From assembly GCF_022348085.1 (NCBI RefSeq), contig NZ_JAKRFN010000005.1, positions 186,001 to 250,000 on the forward strand: a stretch of 64,000 nucleotides of DNA, read 5' to 3'. Position 1 is the stretch's first letter, and every line of letters starts with the position of its first letter. Both the position numbers and the translations under genes were made by a program. Of the stretch, positions 33,315 to 41,492 are shown piece after piece. The notes beneath the pieces are model-generated. The model searched no databases, was not told the DNA's origin, and saw only the letters and a list, made by a program, of their open reading frames with translations. This DNA comes from Mycobacterium sp. PSTR-4-N (GTDB lineage: Bacteria; Actinomycetota; Actinomycetes; Mycobacteriales; Mycobacteriaceae).

Positions 33315-34141
33315 ATGGGTGCACAGGTGTCGATCGGTGACTTCTCGCTGATGACGAGTCTCAGCAGGAAGGCCCTGCGGCACTATCACGATGTCGGAAT
33401 TCTCGAACCCACCCACATCGATCCCCATACCGGTTACCGCTTCTACGACACCAGTCAGGTCGACCACGCCCACATCATCCGGCGGTTCCGCTCGCTCGGC
33501 ATGTCCATTCCCGACATCAAAGCGCTGCTGAGCACCGACGACGCCATGGCCCGAACCGAGATCATCACCACACACCTCGAGCAGATGGAGCAGCAGCTAC
33601 AGCAGACTCGTGAAACCGTGAGCGCGCTGCGCGAACTCCTCGCCCCGGTGGACGTCTCCGCCGCCGTGGAGGTGCGGCAGGAACCGGCACTCGCGGTCTG
33701 GTCGGTCAGTGCGGTCATCGACATCGACGACATCGACACCTGGTTCGTGGGGACGCTGTCGAGGCTCGGGGATGCGCTGTCAACGGCCACCGGCGGCCGT
33801 GACGCCACTTTCTACGGTGGCCTCTACGAACGGGCCCTGTTCAGTGAATCCCACGGTGAAGCAACCCTGTTCGTCCCTGCGCCGATTCGGCGTCCGCACC
33901 GCGGGGCGTCCGCGGCCACGTGCTCCCGCGCGCGGACTACGCGGTGCTCACCCACACCGGCGATCACGAAGGGATCGACCGCACGTATGCGGCTCTGGGG
34001 ACGTATGCCAACGAACGATTGATCAGCGGTCAGGGACCGACCCGCGAGCACTATCTCGGAGGATCACTGTCCGAGCCAGCGAGTTTCGTCGCGACCGAGA
34101 TCTACTGGCCTATTTTTCGGACGACGGCGTCGGTCGAGTGA
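33315..34141 (+). pseudogene. MerR-family regulator with GyrI-like effector domain, frameshifted
   Basis: The N-terminal part is intact from the ATG at 33315 (GGAGG upstream): MerR HTH FSLMTSLSRKALRHYHDVGI, TGYRFYDTSQVDHAHIIRRF and a coiled-coil dimer helix (MARTEIITTHLEQMEQQLQQ). The effector domain begins (EVRQEPALAVWSVSAVIDID ... GEATLFVPAP) but near 33880-33910 the frame changes: the expected continuation RGHVLPRADYAVLTHTGDHE lies one frame over and runs to 34141. One missing base in the GC-rich stretch would explain it. Unshifted, the protein ends at 34022 with a nonsense tail. It could be a real mutation or a sequencing error. Its promoter and the divergent target promoter look intact. 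Confidence 0.8.
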
Positions 34142-34169
34142 GCGTCGTCGGGCGCTATCGTCAGGCGCG

Positions 34170-35000
34170 ATGAGCACCCGAGCGTTCTTCGCGTTGACCA
34201 CAGACGACGCCGGCCGCGAGGCCTTCGAGCCCACACCCTGGGCGCGCGGTCCGTGGGGCGACACCGTCAGCGGCAACTATCTCGGTGGCCTGCTGGGCCT
34301 CATCGGTGAGCGTGATGTCGCGGACCAGACGGCCGGCATGCATCCGGCTCGGTTGACCGTGGACCTGATGAGGCCCGCGGCGATGACGCCCGTGTCGGTG
34401 ACCACCGACGTCGTCCGGGCGGGGCGCCGCCTCCTTCTGGCCGACGTGGTGATGACCCAGGACGGTAAGTCGATCGCGCGAGCGAGTCTCCTCTATCTGC
34501 GCCCGGGTGAGCAGCCGTCGGCTCCGCGTTGGTCGGCCGAGGTGCACATGCCGCCGCTGCCGGCGATGCCGGACACGATTCCCGACGAGGCGCCGATGCT
34601 GATGTTCACCGCGGGGCGGGACGACGCAAGCCCCCATGACGGTCTGGCGGCGTGGGCGCACAGCGGCCCGAAGTACGTATGGTTTCACGATCTGCTGCCG
34701 ATCGTCGACGCGTTGCCCAAGACTCCCTTCGGATCCGCGGCGATGGCGGGTGACGTGTCGAGCTCGCTGACGGGCTTCGGCCCGGACGGCCTGCCGTTCA
34801 TCAATGCCGACTACACGGTGTCTCTGAGCCGACTTCCGCGGGGGCGGTTCATCGGCTTGGCCGCCCTGACACACCACAGCCATGACGGGATAGCAACGGG
34901 AACAGCGCTTCTCGTCGACGAAGTGGGGCCAATCGGAACAGCCTCCGCCACCGCGCTGGTCAATCCCGGCTTTTCTCCTCCGAACCTCCCACTGTCCTGA
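34170..35000 (+). CDS. Hotdog-fold acyl-CoA thioesterase-like protein
   Basis: The 276-residue protein resembles the TesB-type double-hotdog thioesterase family used in mycobacteria (SGNYLGGLLGLIGERDVADQ; PARLTVDLMRPAAMTPVSVT; TDVVRAGRRLLLADVVMTQD; C-terminal hotdog GLAALTHHSHDGIATGTALL). Such enzymes hydrolyse fatty acyl-CoA or related thioesters. A TATCGT (34156-34161) just before the ATG suggests a near-leaderless transcript. Convergent with the DUF218 lipoprotein gene; no operon partner. Confidence 0.8.
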   Translation: MSTRAFFALTTDDAGREAFEPTPWARGPWGDTVSGNYLGGLLGLIGERDVADQTAGMHPARLTVDLMRPAAMTPVSVTTDVVRAGRRLLLADVVMTQDGKSIARASLLYLRPGEQPSAPRWSAEVHMPPLPAMPDTIPDEAPMLMFTAGRDDASPHDGLAAWAHSGPKYVWFHDLLPIVDALPKTPFGSAAMAGDVSSSLTGFGPDGLPFINADYTVSLSRLPRGRFIGLAALTHHSHDGIATGTALLVDEVGPIGTASATALVNPGFSPPNLPLS

Positions 35001-35014
35001 CCGCGCGTCATGGG

Positions 35015-36136
35015 CTACTGCCGGAGCAGCGGCGCACTGCGGTAGCTCCACATGCCTATCGAACTGAACGCGTCGCGGTAGATCGAGAGAAGCTCATCGG
35101 GACCTGCGGTGGCGAGTTCGGCGAGCGGCTTGTCGGCACTTCCGCTGCCCGAGAAGGGAAAGTCGTTTCCCAGGGTGTCGGCGGCGGCCAACTGGAACAC
35201 CGTCAACGCGCGGCGAACATGACTGGCCGAACTGATGATCAGCGCGTGCGTCGCTCGCACACTGGCGAGCACCTCCACACCGTAGGAAGCGTTCTCGACC
35301 GTGGAACGCGCGAAGTTCTCGTCGTGAATGCGATCGCCTGCGACACCGTTGTCGACGAGCCACTCTTTCATCGACTCGCCTTCGGTGCGACCTGACTGCT
35401 CGACGCCGCCGGTGACGATGATGGGAGCAGCCGGCCAACGCTCCGCCGCCGCCTTTGTCTGCTGGAGACGAGCGATCAAGATGTCGTCCATCGATCCGTC
35501 GTCGTGCAACGCATACCCCAGCGTCACGATGGCGAGCCCTGGCCCCGGCAGCGCCGGAAGGGCATCGGTCAGGGGTGTCGACACCTTCTCATCGATCGTC
35601 GCGAACATCGCAGTCAACTGCTCGGCGCGTGCGGGATCCAGCGCCCGGATCTGATCGACGTAGTTGTCGGCCTCGGCTCGGCGGCCGAGATACCGGGACC
35701 AGCCGGCCAGATACGACTGTGCGTCAACATCATTCGGGGCGGTATCGAGGGCCTGCTTGTAGAGCGCGACGGCAGCGTCGACGTCCTTGCGGGCGATCTG
35801 GGCGGATGCGGCACTGAAGAGGAGGTCGTTGCGGTAGGGGGCGAGATCGTGCGCTTGCATCAAGCGGTCGGCAACGATCGACATGTTGTCCACGGTCTTG
35901 TCGGTGTTGCCGGCCGACGACGTTCTCGCCGGCGCGTCGAATGCTTCTTCTGCTTCGTCGAGTAGTTTCTCGACTCTGTCGTGCGTGCTCCCGCGTTCCG
36001 CCGAGCTCGCCTGCGTCTGCGAGGTGGGTGTCGAGGGCGTGGGCGGGTCGGTGCGGTCGTTGGCGCAGGCCGCGCCGCCGAGGACGACGGCGGCGGCAGA
36101 CATGACCAGCACTACGCGCGAGAGTGATCGATCCAT
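35015..36136 (-). CDS. DUF218 (YdcF/SanA-like) lipoprotein with TPR-like N-terminal region
   Basis: The 373-residue protein from the ATG at 36136 starts MDRSLSRVVLVMSAAAVVLG followed by GAAC, a lipobox-like Cys near residue 24. A low-complexity Ser/Thr linker, then a helical TPR-like region (about 85-180; SIVADRLMQAHDLAPYRNDL, ARKDVDAAVALYKQALDTAP), then a DUF218 domain (VTLGYALHDDGSMDD; PIIVTGGVEQSGRTEGESMK; a motif ENFARSTVENASYGVE). DUF218 proteins such as SanA/ElyC are linked to envelope integrity and exopolysaccharide processes; the substrate is unknown. Confidence 0.85.
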   Translation of the reverse strand: MDRSLSRVVLVMSAAAVVLGGAACANDRTDPPTPSTPTSQTQASSAERGSTHDRVEKLLDEAEEAFDAPARTSSAGNTDKTVDNMSIVADRLMQAHDLAPYRNDLLFSAASAQIARKDVDAAVALYKQALDTAPNDVDAQSYLAGWSRYLGRRAEADNYVDQIRALDPARAEQLTAMFATIDEKVSTPLTDALPALPGPGLAIVTLGYALHDDGSMDDILIARLQQTKAAAERWPAAPIIVTGGVEQSGRTEGESMKEWLVDNGVAGDRIHDENFARSTVENASYGVEVLASVRATHALIISSASHVRRALTVFQLAAADTLGNDFPFSGSGSADKPLAELATAGPDELLSIYRDAFSSIGMWSYRSAPLLRQ

Positions 36137-36194
36137 GACAAGGTCCCCCTGGCGATCGGCTGTGACCCCCACCGTAGGCGATCAAGCCGGGTGG

Positions 36195-36965
36195 TCAGCG
36201 GCGTGACAACCAGTCCTCGAGCCGCGTGGTGCCCAGTTCGGCATCGTCGCCCGTGACGAGCGTCGTGTAATCGATCGACAGCCCGCTGTAGGTGGCGCAC
36301 GGATCGTCGATGGCGTCGAGCGCTCGACCCTGATGCCGCATGACGACACGAGCCATGTCGGCGAAGGACATCTTCTCTGGCCCGCCGACGTGGTGGACAG
36401 CATTGAGCGGCCGGCTGGTCGCGATGCGGGCCAGTATCGCCGTCACCTCGGTGGAGTCGATGGTTTGTATCAGGGCCACCGGTGCCCGGACGACGTCGTC
36501 GGCGACGAGGGATTCGGTGATCGGTTCGGCGAGCTCGTGGAACTGGGTGGCGCGCAGGATCGTCCAGGGAATGCCGGCTTTCCCCGGCGCCCGCTCCTGC
36601 GCCACCTTGCCTCGGATGTACCCGGATTGGTCGGCCATCAGGTCCGCACCGACGATCGACAGGACAACATAGTGGCCGACACCCGCCCGTGCTGCGGCGG
36701 CGGACAGGTTGGCCGAAGCTCGTTCGAAGAACGCCTCGGCGGAATCGTCCGGCGTCGCGGAGTTGCTCACGTCGATGACGACGTCCGCGCCGGACAGGGC
36801 CGCGTCCAGACCGTCACCGGTGAGCAGATCGGTTCCCGTCGCCCGAGATGCCTGCGTGACCTCGTGCCCGCGGTCGCTGAGCACGGGGACCAATCGGCGG
36901 CCGATCAATCCGGTCGCGCCGATGACGGTGATCTTCTTCGGGGTCTCGGTGGGCACGCCGGCCAC
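36195..36965 (-). CDS. NmrA-like atypical SDR (NAD(P)-binding)
   Basis: The 256-residue protein opens KKITVIGATGLIGRRLVPVL, an NAD(P)H-binding Rossmann motif, and continues with AGVGHYVVLSIVGADLMADQ and GIPWTILRATQFHEL, typical of NmrA-like/atypical SDRs lacking the YxxxK pair. These bind NADP and may reduce substrates or sense redox. GTG start. Divergent from the ArsR gene with a 16-bp palindrome between, so probably under its control. Confidence 0.88.
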   Translation of the reverse strand: MAGVPTETPKKITVIGATGLIGRRLVPVLSDRGHEVTQASRATGTDLLTGDGLDAALSGADVVIDVSNSATPDDSAEAFFERASANLSAAAARAGVGHYVVLSIVGADLMADQSGYIRGKVAQERAPGKAGIPWTILRATQFHELAEPITESLVADDVVRAPVALIQTIDSTEVTAILARIATSRPLNAVHHVGGPEKMSFADMARVVMRHQGRALDAIDDPCATYSGLSIDYTTLVTGDDAELGTTRLEDWLSRR

Positions 36966-37035
36966 GTTGCCAGCGGAGATGGCGACGCGCCCCCTGGAAA
37001 CCTCGTGGTTGCTCCGCGGCGCAGACCATTGAGAT

Positions 37036-37051
37036 GCAAGTGATCACTTGC
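37036..37051. promoter_or_regulatory. ArsR operator GCAAGTGATCACTTGC
   Basis: A perfect 16-bp palindrome lies between the divergent NmrA-like and ArsR genes. TAACGT (37053-37058), immediately next to it, serves as -10 for the ArsR gene, giving a predicted leaderless start at the GTG at 37066. The size and position fit ArsR-type repression of both genes. Confidence 0.75.
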
Positions 37052-37065
37052 CTAACGTGGAGAGT

Positions 37066-37383
37066 GTGGGCGATGTCTTCAAGGCGTTGGCCGATCCCAC
37101 GCGACGGACGATCCTCGACGAGCTCACCGACCGCAACGGGCAGACGCTGTTCGAGATCTGCGCACGCTTGGCGTCCAAGCACGGCCTCGGTTCGTCGCGT
37201 CAGGCGATCTCCCAACACCTCGATGTTCTCGAGGCCGCGGGACTGGTGACCACGCGACGCGAGGGCCGCTTCAAGTACCACGACATCGACACCACGCCGC
37301 TGGAACCGATCGTCGAGCGATGGCTGACCAAGCCGGGCCCGACACCGACGACAAGGAATCGACATGAGGATCACCCTGACTAG
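37066..37383 (+). CDS. ArsR-family transcriptional regulator
   Basis: The 105-residue protein from the GTG at 37066 begins MGDVFKALADPTRRTILDEL and has the ArsR winged HTH (SSRQAISQHLDVLEAAGLVT, TRREGRFKYHDIDTTPLEPI). No Cys-rich metal motif is seen (one Cys in LFEICARL), so it is more like the SdpR/CyeR-type ArsR proteins that regulate carbonyl or redox enzymes. Alternative upstream GTG at 37057 and TTG at 37048 would run into the operator. Its last 20 bp overlap the VOC gene, indicating cotranscription. Confidence 0.88.
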   Translation: MGDVFKALADPTRRTILDELTDRNGQTLFEICARLASKHGLGSSRQAISQHLDVLEAAGLVTTRREGRFKYHDIDTTPLEPIVERWLTKPGPTPTTRNRHEDHPD

Positions 37384-37750
37384 CGTTTTCGTCGACGAGC
37401 AGGACAAGGCCCTGAAGTTCTACACCGAAGTGCTTGGCTTTCAAGCCAAACACGACATACCGATGGGCGAGCACCGGTGGATCACGGTGGTGTCACCGGA
37501 GGAGCCCGGGGGCGCCGAAGTCGTGCTCGAACCGGACAGTCACCCCGCGGTGACGCCGTTCAGAGAAGCGCTCGCGGCCGACGGCATCCCGTTCACCTCA
37601 TTCGCTGTCGACGACGTCCACGCCGAATACGAGCGGCTCCGTGCGCTCGGGGTCTCCTTCACACAAGAGCCGACGGCCATGGGACCCGTGACGACGGCCG
37701 TTCTCGACGACACCTGCGGCAACCTGATCCAGATCCACCAGATGAGTTAG
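37364..37750 (+). CDS. VOC (glyoxalase/bleomycin-resistance fold) protein
   Basis: The 128-residue protein has VOC layout (ITLTSVFVDEQDKALKFYTE, VLGFQAKHDIPMGEHRWITV, DGIPFTSFAVDDVHAEYERL, VLDDTCGNLIQIHQM). Two beta-alpha-beta-beta-beta modules are present. Family members include glyoxalase I and dioxygenases. It overlaps arsR and is followed by an HchA-type glyoxalase III gene, which supports methylglyoxal or other carbonyl detoxification by context. Confidence 0.85.
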   Translation: MRITLTSVFVDEQDKALKFYTEVLGFQAKHDIPMGEHRWITVVSPEEPGGAEVVLEPDSHPAVTPFREALAADGIPFTSFAVDDVHAEYERLRALGVSFTQEPTAMGPVTTAVLDDTCGNLIQIHQMS

Positions 37751-37816
37751 CCCATCAGCCTTGCGATCGATGGCCACTTCCCGAACAGTTGAAGAATCGA
37801 CGGGAAGGGTTGACCG

Positions 37817-38698
37817 ATGACCACCACCAGTGATGGCGTGAGCCGCGAGCCCCGCCCCGACGAGGCCGAAGACAACGCGTTTTTTCCTTCGCCGTATTCG
37901 TTGACTCGATACGTTCCACCCCGGACCGACTTCAACGGGGTCGAGCACCAGGGCGCCTATACCGGGGGCCGATGGAAGATCTTGACGATAGCCGCTGAGG
38001 AACGCTACCTCTTGTGCAAGAACGGAAAACTGTTCTCCACCGGAAACCACCCCGTGGAAACACTTCTGCCGCTTCATCATCTGATGGAGGCGGGTTTCGA
38101 GGTCGAGATCGCCACGGTCACCGGCTACCCGGCCAAGCTGGAGCTGTGGGCGTTGCCGGCCGAGGATCAGACCGTCGCGCACGCCCATGAGGCACTGAAG
38201 CCGAAACTCAAGCAGCCCAAGAAGCTCTCCGACGTCGTCGCCGATGAACTCGGCGAAGACTCCGACTACCTCGCAGTGTTCATCCCCGGCGGGCACGGAG
38301 CGCTCATCGGGCTGCCGGACTCCGAGCTGGTGGCCGAAGCTCTGGACTGGGCGCTGAACCGCGAGAGATACATCATCACGTTGTGCCACGGACCGGCCGC
38401 GCTGTTGGCGGTCGGCCAGAACGGTCGTCGGTCACCCTTCGCGGGTTACTCGATGTGCGTGTTCCCCGATGCCCTCGACGAGGGAGCCAACGTCGACATG
38501 GGATACATCCCCGGACATCTGCAATGGCTGTTGGCCGAATCTCTGAAGGCGCAGGGCATTACGGTCCTCAACGACGACATGACCGGCAAGGTGCATCAGG
38601 ATCGGAAGTTGCTCAGCGGGGACAGTCCCCTGGCGGCCAACAATCTCGGTCTCCTTGCCGCCGACGTCCTGGTGAAGGCGGCAGCCACGGCGCGCTGA
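37817..38698 (+). CDS. hchA: HchA/Hsp31-type glyoxalase III (DJ-1/PfpI superfamily)
   Basis: The 293-residue protein matches Hsp31/HchA in length and in motifs: [56 protein letters not shown], and the nucleophile elbow [11 protein letters not shown] with Cys190. HchA hydrates methylglyoxal to lactate without cofactor and acts as a holding chaperone. The ATG at 37817 is the natural start. Lies 66 bp after the VOC gene in the same direction and probably belongs to the same regulon. Confidence 0.92.
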   Translation: MTTTSDGVSREPRPDEAEDNAFFPSPYSLTRYVPPRTDFNGVEHQGAYTGGRWKILTIAAEERYLLCKNGKLFSTGNHPVETLLPLHHLMEAGFEVEIATVTGYPAKLELWALPAEDQTVAHAHEALKPKLKQPKKLSDVVADELGEDSDYLAVFIPGGHGALIGLPDSELVAEALDWALNRERYIITLCHGPAALLAVGQNGRRSPFAGYSMCVFPDALDEGANVDMGYIPGHLQWLLAESLKAQGITVLNDDMTGKVHQDRKLLSGDSPLAANNLGLLAADVLVKAAATAR

Positions 38699-38736
38699 CG
38701 GCGCACCGCACCGCACGACGGCAGAATCGCCCGGCA

Positions 38737-38753
38737 CTAGTACAGTGTGCTAG
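38737..38753. promoter_or_regulatory. CTAGTAC-N3-GTGCTAG operator before a tetR gene
   Basis: The 7-bp arms are inverted with one mismatch and a 3-bp spacer. TACAGT (38741-38746) inside it can serve as -10 for the TetR gene at 38778. It is the likely autoregulatory site. Confidence 0.5.
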
Positions 38754-38777
38754 AAAGGTGGGCGGAGGTGCCGCTGG

Positions 38778-39398
38778 ATGCCAGATTCCGTCACACACAG
38801 CACGCGAGACAAGATCCTGATCGCCGCGGCGACCATGCTCGGCGAGAATCCGACCTCGCGCTTGAGCGTGCGTGCAGTCGCTGCGCGCGCCGGCGTCAGC
38901 GTCGGCTCGCTGCGCCATTTCTTTCCGACCCAGCAAGAGTTGATCGACACGGTCGTCGCCGCCTTGTACGACCTCGACATCCCGGACGACCCCATGCACG
39001 ACACCGCCGTCCCTCCGGCCGAGCGGCTGCTGGCCTGCCTGCAACTGCTGCTCTCCCAAGTGGGCACGGGTGATCGGGCGCGCCAGTACATACGAGCACT
39101 GCACGACGCGTACGTCGTCTCGCCGCCGTCGGAGGACGCGACCCATTCGTTTCTTGCGCTCGAGCGGCTGAACCTGCACCAGATTGCCAAGTGGCTCAGG
39201 GTGTTACGAGACGAACAGGCCCTTGCTGCGGATGACCTCGACATCGCGGCGCGATTCCTCGGCACCGTGGTCAACGGCCTCTCGCTCGAGCGCGCGCTTC
39301 CGGGCGACCGCGGGCGACTCCCCTTCGAGGCGATGACTCTGCGCATCGCCGTCGCCAGCATACTGAGGGATGAAAATGCGCATGTCGAAAAGCGTTGA
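38778..39398 (+). CDS. TetR-family regulator
   Basis: The 206-residue protein has the HTH RDKILIAAATMLGENPTSRL, SVRAVAARAGVSVGSLRHFF and a helical C-terminal domain (RLLACLQLLLSQVGTGDRAR). The ATG at 38778 is preceded by GGAGG (38764-38768). Its end overlaps the membrane-protein gene that follows by 29 bp, so that gene is its probable target. Confidence 0.9.
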   Translation: MPDSVTHSTRDKILIAAATMLGENPTSRLSVRAVAARAGVSVGSLRHFFPTQQELIDTVVAALYDLDIPDDPMHDTAVPPAERLLACLQLLLSQVGTGDRARQYIRALHDAYVVSPPSEDATHSFLALERLNLHQIAKWLRVLRDEQALAADDLDIAARFLGTVVNGLSLERALPGDRGRLPFEAMTLRIAVASILRDENAHVEKR

Positions 39399-40029
39399 CC
39401 GACAGAGGATGTCCGGGTGGCGTCCGGTCCGGGTCGCCATGGACAACCGCCGGGTGTACCTGGGGCTGAATGTAGCCACCTACGGTCTGGTTCTGGCGGG
39501 GTTCGGCGCCGGGCTCGTGTTCCCGGGGTTACAGCACGGCCAGCAGGTGCGGTTGGAACAAGACGGCACGGCAGAGCTCGTCCTGTCGATCTTCCACAAT
39601 CCCTGGCTGTTCGCCTTCGTCATCCTGGCCGTGAACACCCTGAAGCTCAGCCTGATGACGATCGTCGTTCCGTCCCTGATCGTGCCGTTCGCCGGAATGG
39701 CGTTGTTCGCGTACTGGGCCGCGCAGACGGGAGCGGCTCTCGCACCAGCGAGCGATATCGGCTGGGTCGCTCTGATCCCTCACTCCGTCACACTGCTCAT
39801 CGAGCTCCAGGCGTACATCCTCCTGGTGCTCGGGGCATTTTTGTTGGGCAGGGCGTGGATACGCCCTGAAAACGTTGGCGCGCAGACTCATCGAGGTGGC
39901 TACCTCGGCGGGTTGAGACAGCTCGGGTGGCTTGCGATGCCGGCGGCCGGCTTGCTGGTCGTAGGCGCACTGTACGAGGCGTTCTCGCTCCGGTACCTGC
40001 TCAATCCGCTGGCACAGTGGTTGTTATGA
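39370..40029 (+). CDS. SpoIIM-like integral membrane protein
   Basis: The 219-residue protein (possibly 215 if the ATG at 39382 is used) has about five helices: NVATYGLVLAGFGAGLVFPG, PWLFAFVILAVNTLKLSLMT, MALFAYWAAQTGAALA, an ALIPHSVTLLIELQAYILLV segment, and LAMPAAGLLVVGALYEAF. The Asn-TLKLS and PHS-x4-ELQA pattern is like SpoIIM/DUF95 proteins (PHG-x-ELPA), which are of unknown biochemical role. Cotranscribed with the TetR gene; overlaps the convergent araC gene by 6 bp. Confidence 0.7.
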   Translation: MKMRMSKSVDRQRMSGWRPVRVAMDNRRVYLGLNVATYGLVLAGFGAGLVFPGLQHGQQVRLEQDGTAELVLSIFHNPWLFAFVILAVNTLKLSLMTIVVPSLIVPFAGMALFAYWAAQTGAALAPASDIGWVALIPHSVTLLIELQAYILLVLGAFLLGRAWIRPENVGAQTHRGGYLGGLRQLGWLAMPAAGLLVVGALYEAFSLRYLLNPLAQWLL

Positions 40030-40971
40030 GCGGCGCAGCGCGTCCCGCCGGAAGTCCCGCGGGTTGACGCCCCGCACCCGCTTGAACGCCGTACTGAACG
40101 CGAAGGGGTCGGTGTAGCCGACTGAGCGGCCCACGTCGGCGATCGACAGGCTGGGTTCGTCGGTCAGCCGGTCCACCGCGAGGGCCATCCGCCAACGGGT
40201 CAGATACGTGAGCGGAGCTTCCCCCATCTGATCGGCGAAACGTTTTGCGAGAGTGGATCGCGACACCCCGATGCGTTCGGCCAGGGTCGCCACCGTCCAT
40301 GGCGCCGCCGGATCGGAGTGCAGAAGGCGCAGTGCGTCACCCACCACCGGATCGCGCTGAGCCACCCACCAGGCCGGTGGCTCACCGCCGGGCCGGTCGA
40401 ACCACCCGCGGATGGTGCACACCAGCATCCAGTCGAGGAGTCGGTCGAGCACCACTTGCTGTCCCGGCGCATCCACGGCGACCTCCTGGGCGAGATGATC
40501 GAGTACAGCGTCGCCGGTCGCGTCGGCGCCGGCGTGCACGATCACGGGCAAGGCATCCAGCAGCCGCCGGCTGATCTCTCCGCGCAGGGGATACGCACCG
40601 ACGATCAAAGTGGTTGCGCCGGAATCTGTGTGAGGCTCAGCCCACCCCAGGCGGTGGCGGGTTCCACCCTGCTCGGGGGTCGCGCAGAACTCACCGCAGG
40701 CCATCGGCTCGGCCGGCGTGTCGAGCGCGTCGACGAACGTGAACGTGCCGGGGCCGCGCACGACGACCGTCTCATGGGAGTCGATGCGTTGCGGCGCGGC
40801 GTTCTCGGGGACGATCCACCCGCCCGAAGAGGACGGCGGGCCGAGGACCGCGCACAGAGTCAGCGGTGCACCGTCGACGAAGTGCAGCGACCACGGCGGC
40901 GTGAGGACAGAATTGCCGAATAGCGATCCGTGCGCCCGTACGCCGCGAAAGAGATCACCGAATGCGTCCAT
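40024..40971 (-). CDS. AraC-family regulator with cupin sensor
   Basis: The 315-residue protein has an N-terminal cupin_6/AraC-binding domain (LTPPWSLHFVDGAPLTLCAV, HETVVVRGPGTFTFVD) and a C-terminal double HTH (PWTVATLAERIGVSRSTLAK, RFADQMGEAPLTYLTRWRMA, DVGRSVGYTDPFAFSTAFKR, NPRDFR). The ATG at 40971 is preferred over one at 40995. It is divergent from the PPOX-fold gene at 41048, its likely target. The effector is unknown. Confidence 0.9.
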   Translation of the reverse strand: MDAFGDLFRGVRAHGSLFGNSVLTPPWSLHFVDGAPLTLCAVLGPPSSSGGWIVPENAAPQRIDSHETVVVRGPGTFTFVDALDTPAEPMACGEFCATPEQGGTRHRLGWAEPHTDSGATTLIVGAYPLRGEISRRLLDALPVIVHAGADATGDAVLDHLAQEVAVDAPGQQVVLDRLLDWMLVCTIRGWFDRPGGEPPAWWVAQRDPVVGDALRLLHSDPAAPWTVATLAERIGVSRSTLAKRFADQMGEAPLTYLTRWRMALAVDRLTDEPSLSIADVGRSVGYTDPFAFSTAFKRVRGVNPRDFRRDALRRS

Positions 40972-41047
40972 GACGCCGACGATAGAGGATCGCAAAGGAA
41001 TTCCGGATCACAACCCATGTACTCGTCCGACTGGCCGAGGTTGAATC

Positions 41048-41485
41048 ATGGGCATGACCGATTCGACCGGCTCCTGCTTCACGGACGACGATCTGCGCCT
41101 GCTGCGCCGCCCCCTCTACGGGTTCCTGTCCACCGCCGAGGGGACGCGGCCGCCACAACCACGACCCGTGTGGTTCGAGGTGACCGAGACGGGGGACATT
41201 GCGCTGTTCAGCGCACCGGACACCACTCGGGTACGCCGGCTTCGCCGGGACCCCCGCGCGTCGCTGGTGGTGACCGCTCCCGTCGGTGAGCGGGAACAGT
41301 GGGTGGCGGTGACGGGCACGGCGACAGTGGTCGACGACGGGGCGCGCGCCCTGCTCGAGCGACTCGCGCCGCGCTACTGGGACCTCCGGGATCCCCGTCG
41401 CGCAGAGGATCTCGCGACGATGATGAGCGAGAAGTGGGTGCGGATCGTCATCCATCCGGAGAAGGTCCATCGCTACGCGATGTGA
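41048..41485 (+). CDS. Pyridoxamine 5'-phosphate oxidase-fold (F420/FMN) protein
   Basis: The 145-residue protein has a split-beta-barrel pattern: YGFLSTAEGTRPPQPRPVWF, SAPDTTRVRRLRRDPRASLV, VTGTATVVDDGARAL and MMSEKWVRIVIHPEKVHRYA. The length and RxxRL-RDPR segment fit the TIGR03667-like PPOX family of actinobacteria, many of which bind F420 or FMN. Divergent from the AraC gene. The reaction is unknown. Confidence 0.82.
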   Translation: MGMTDSTGSCFTDDDLRLLRRPLYGFLSTAEGTRPPQPRPVWFEVTETGDIALFSAPDTTRVRRLRRDPRASLVVTAPVGEREQWVAVTGTATVVDDGARALLERLAPRYWDLRDPRRAEDLATMMSEKWVRIVIHPEKVHRYAM

Positions 41486-41492
41486 ACCCGTG

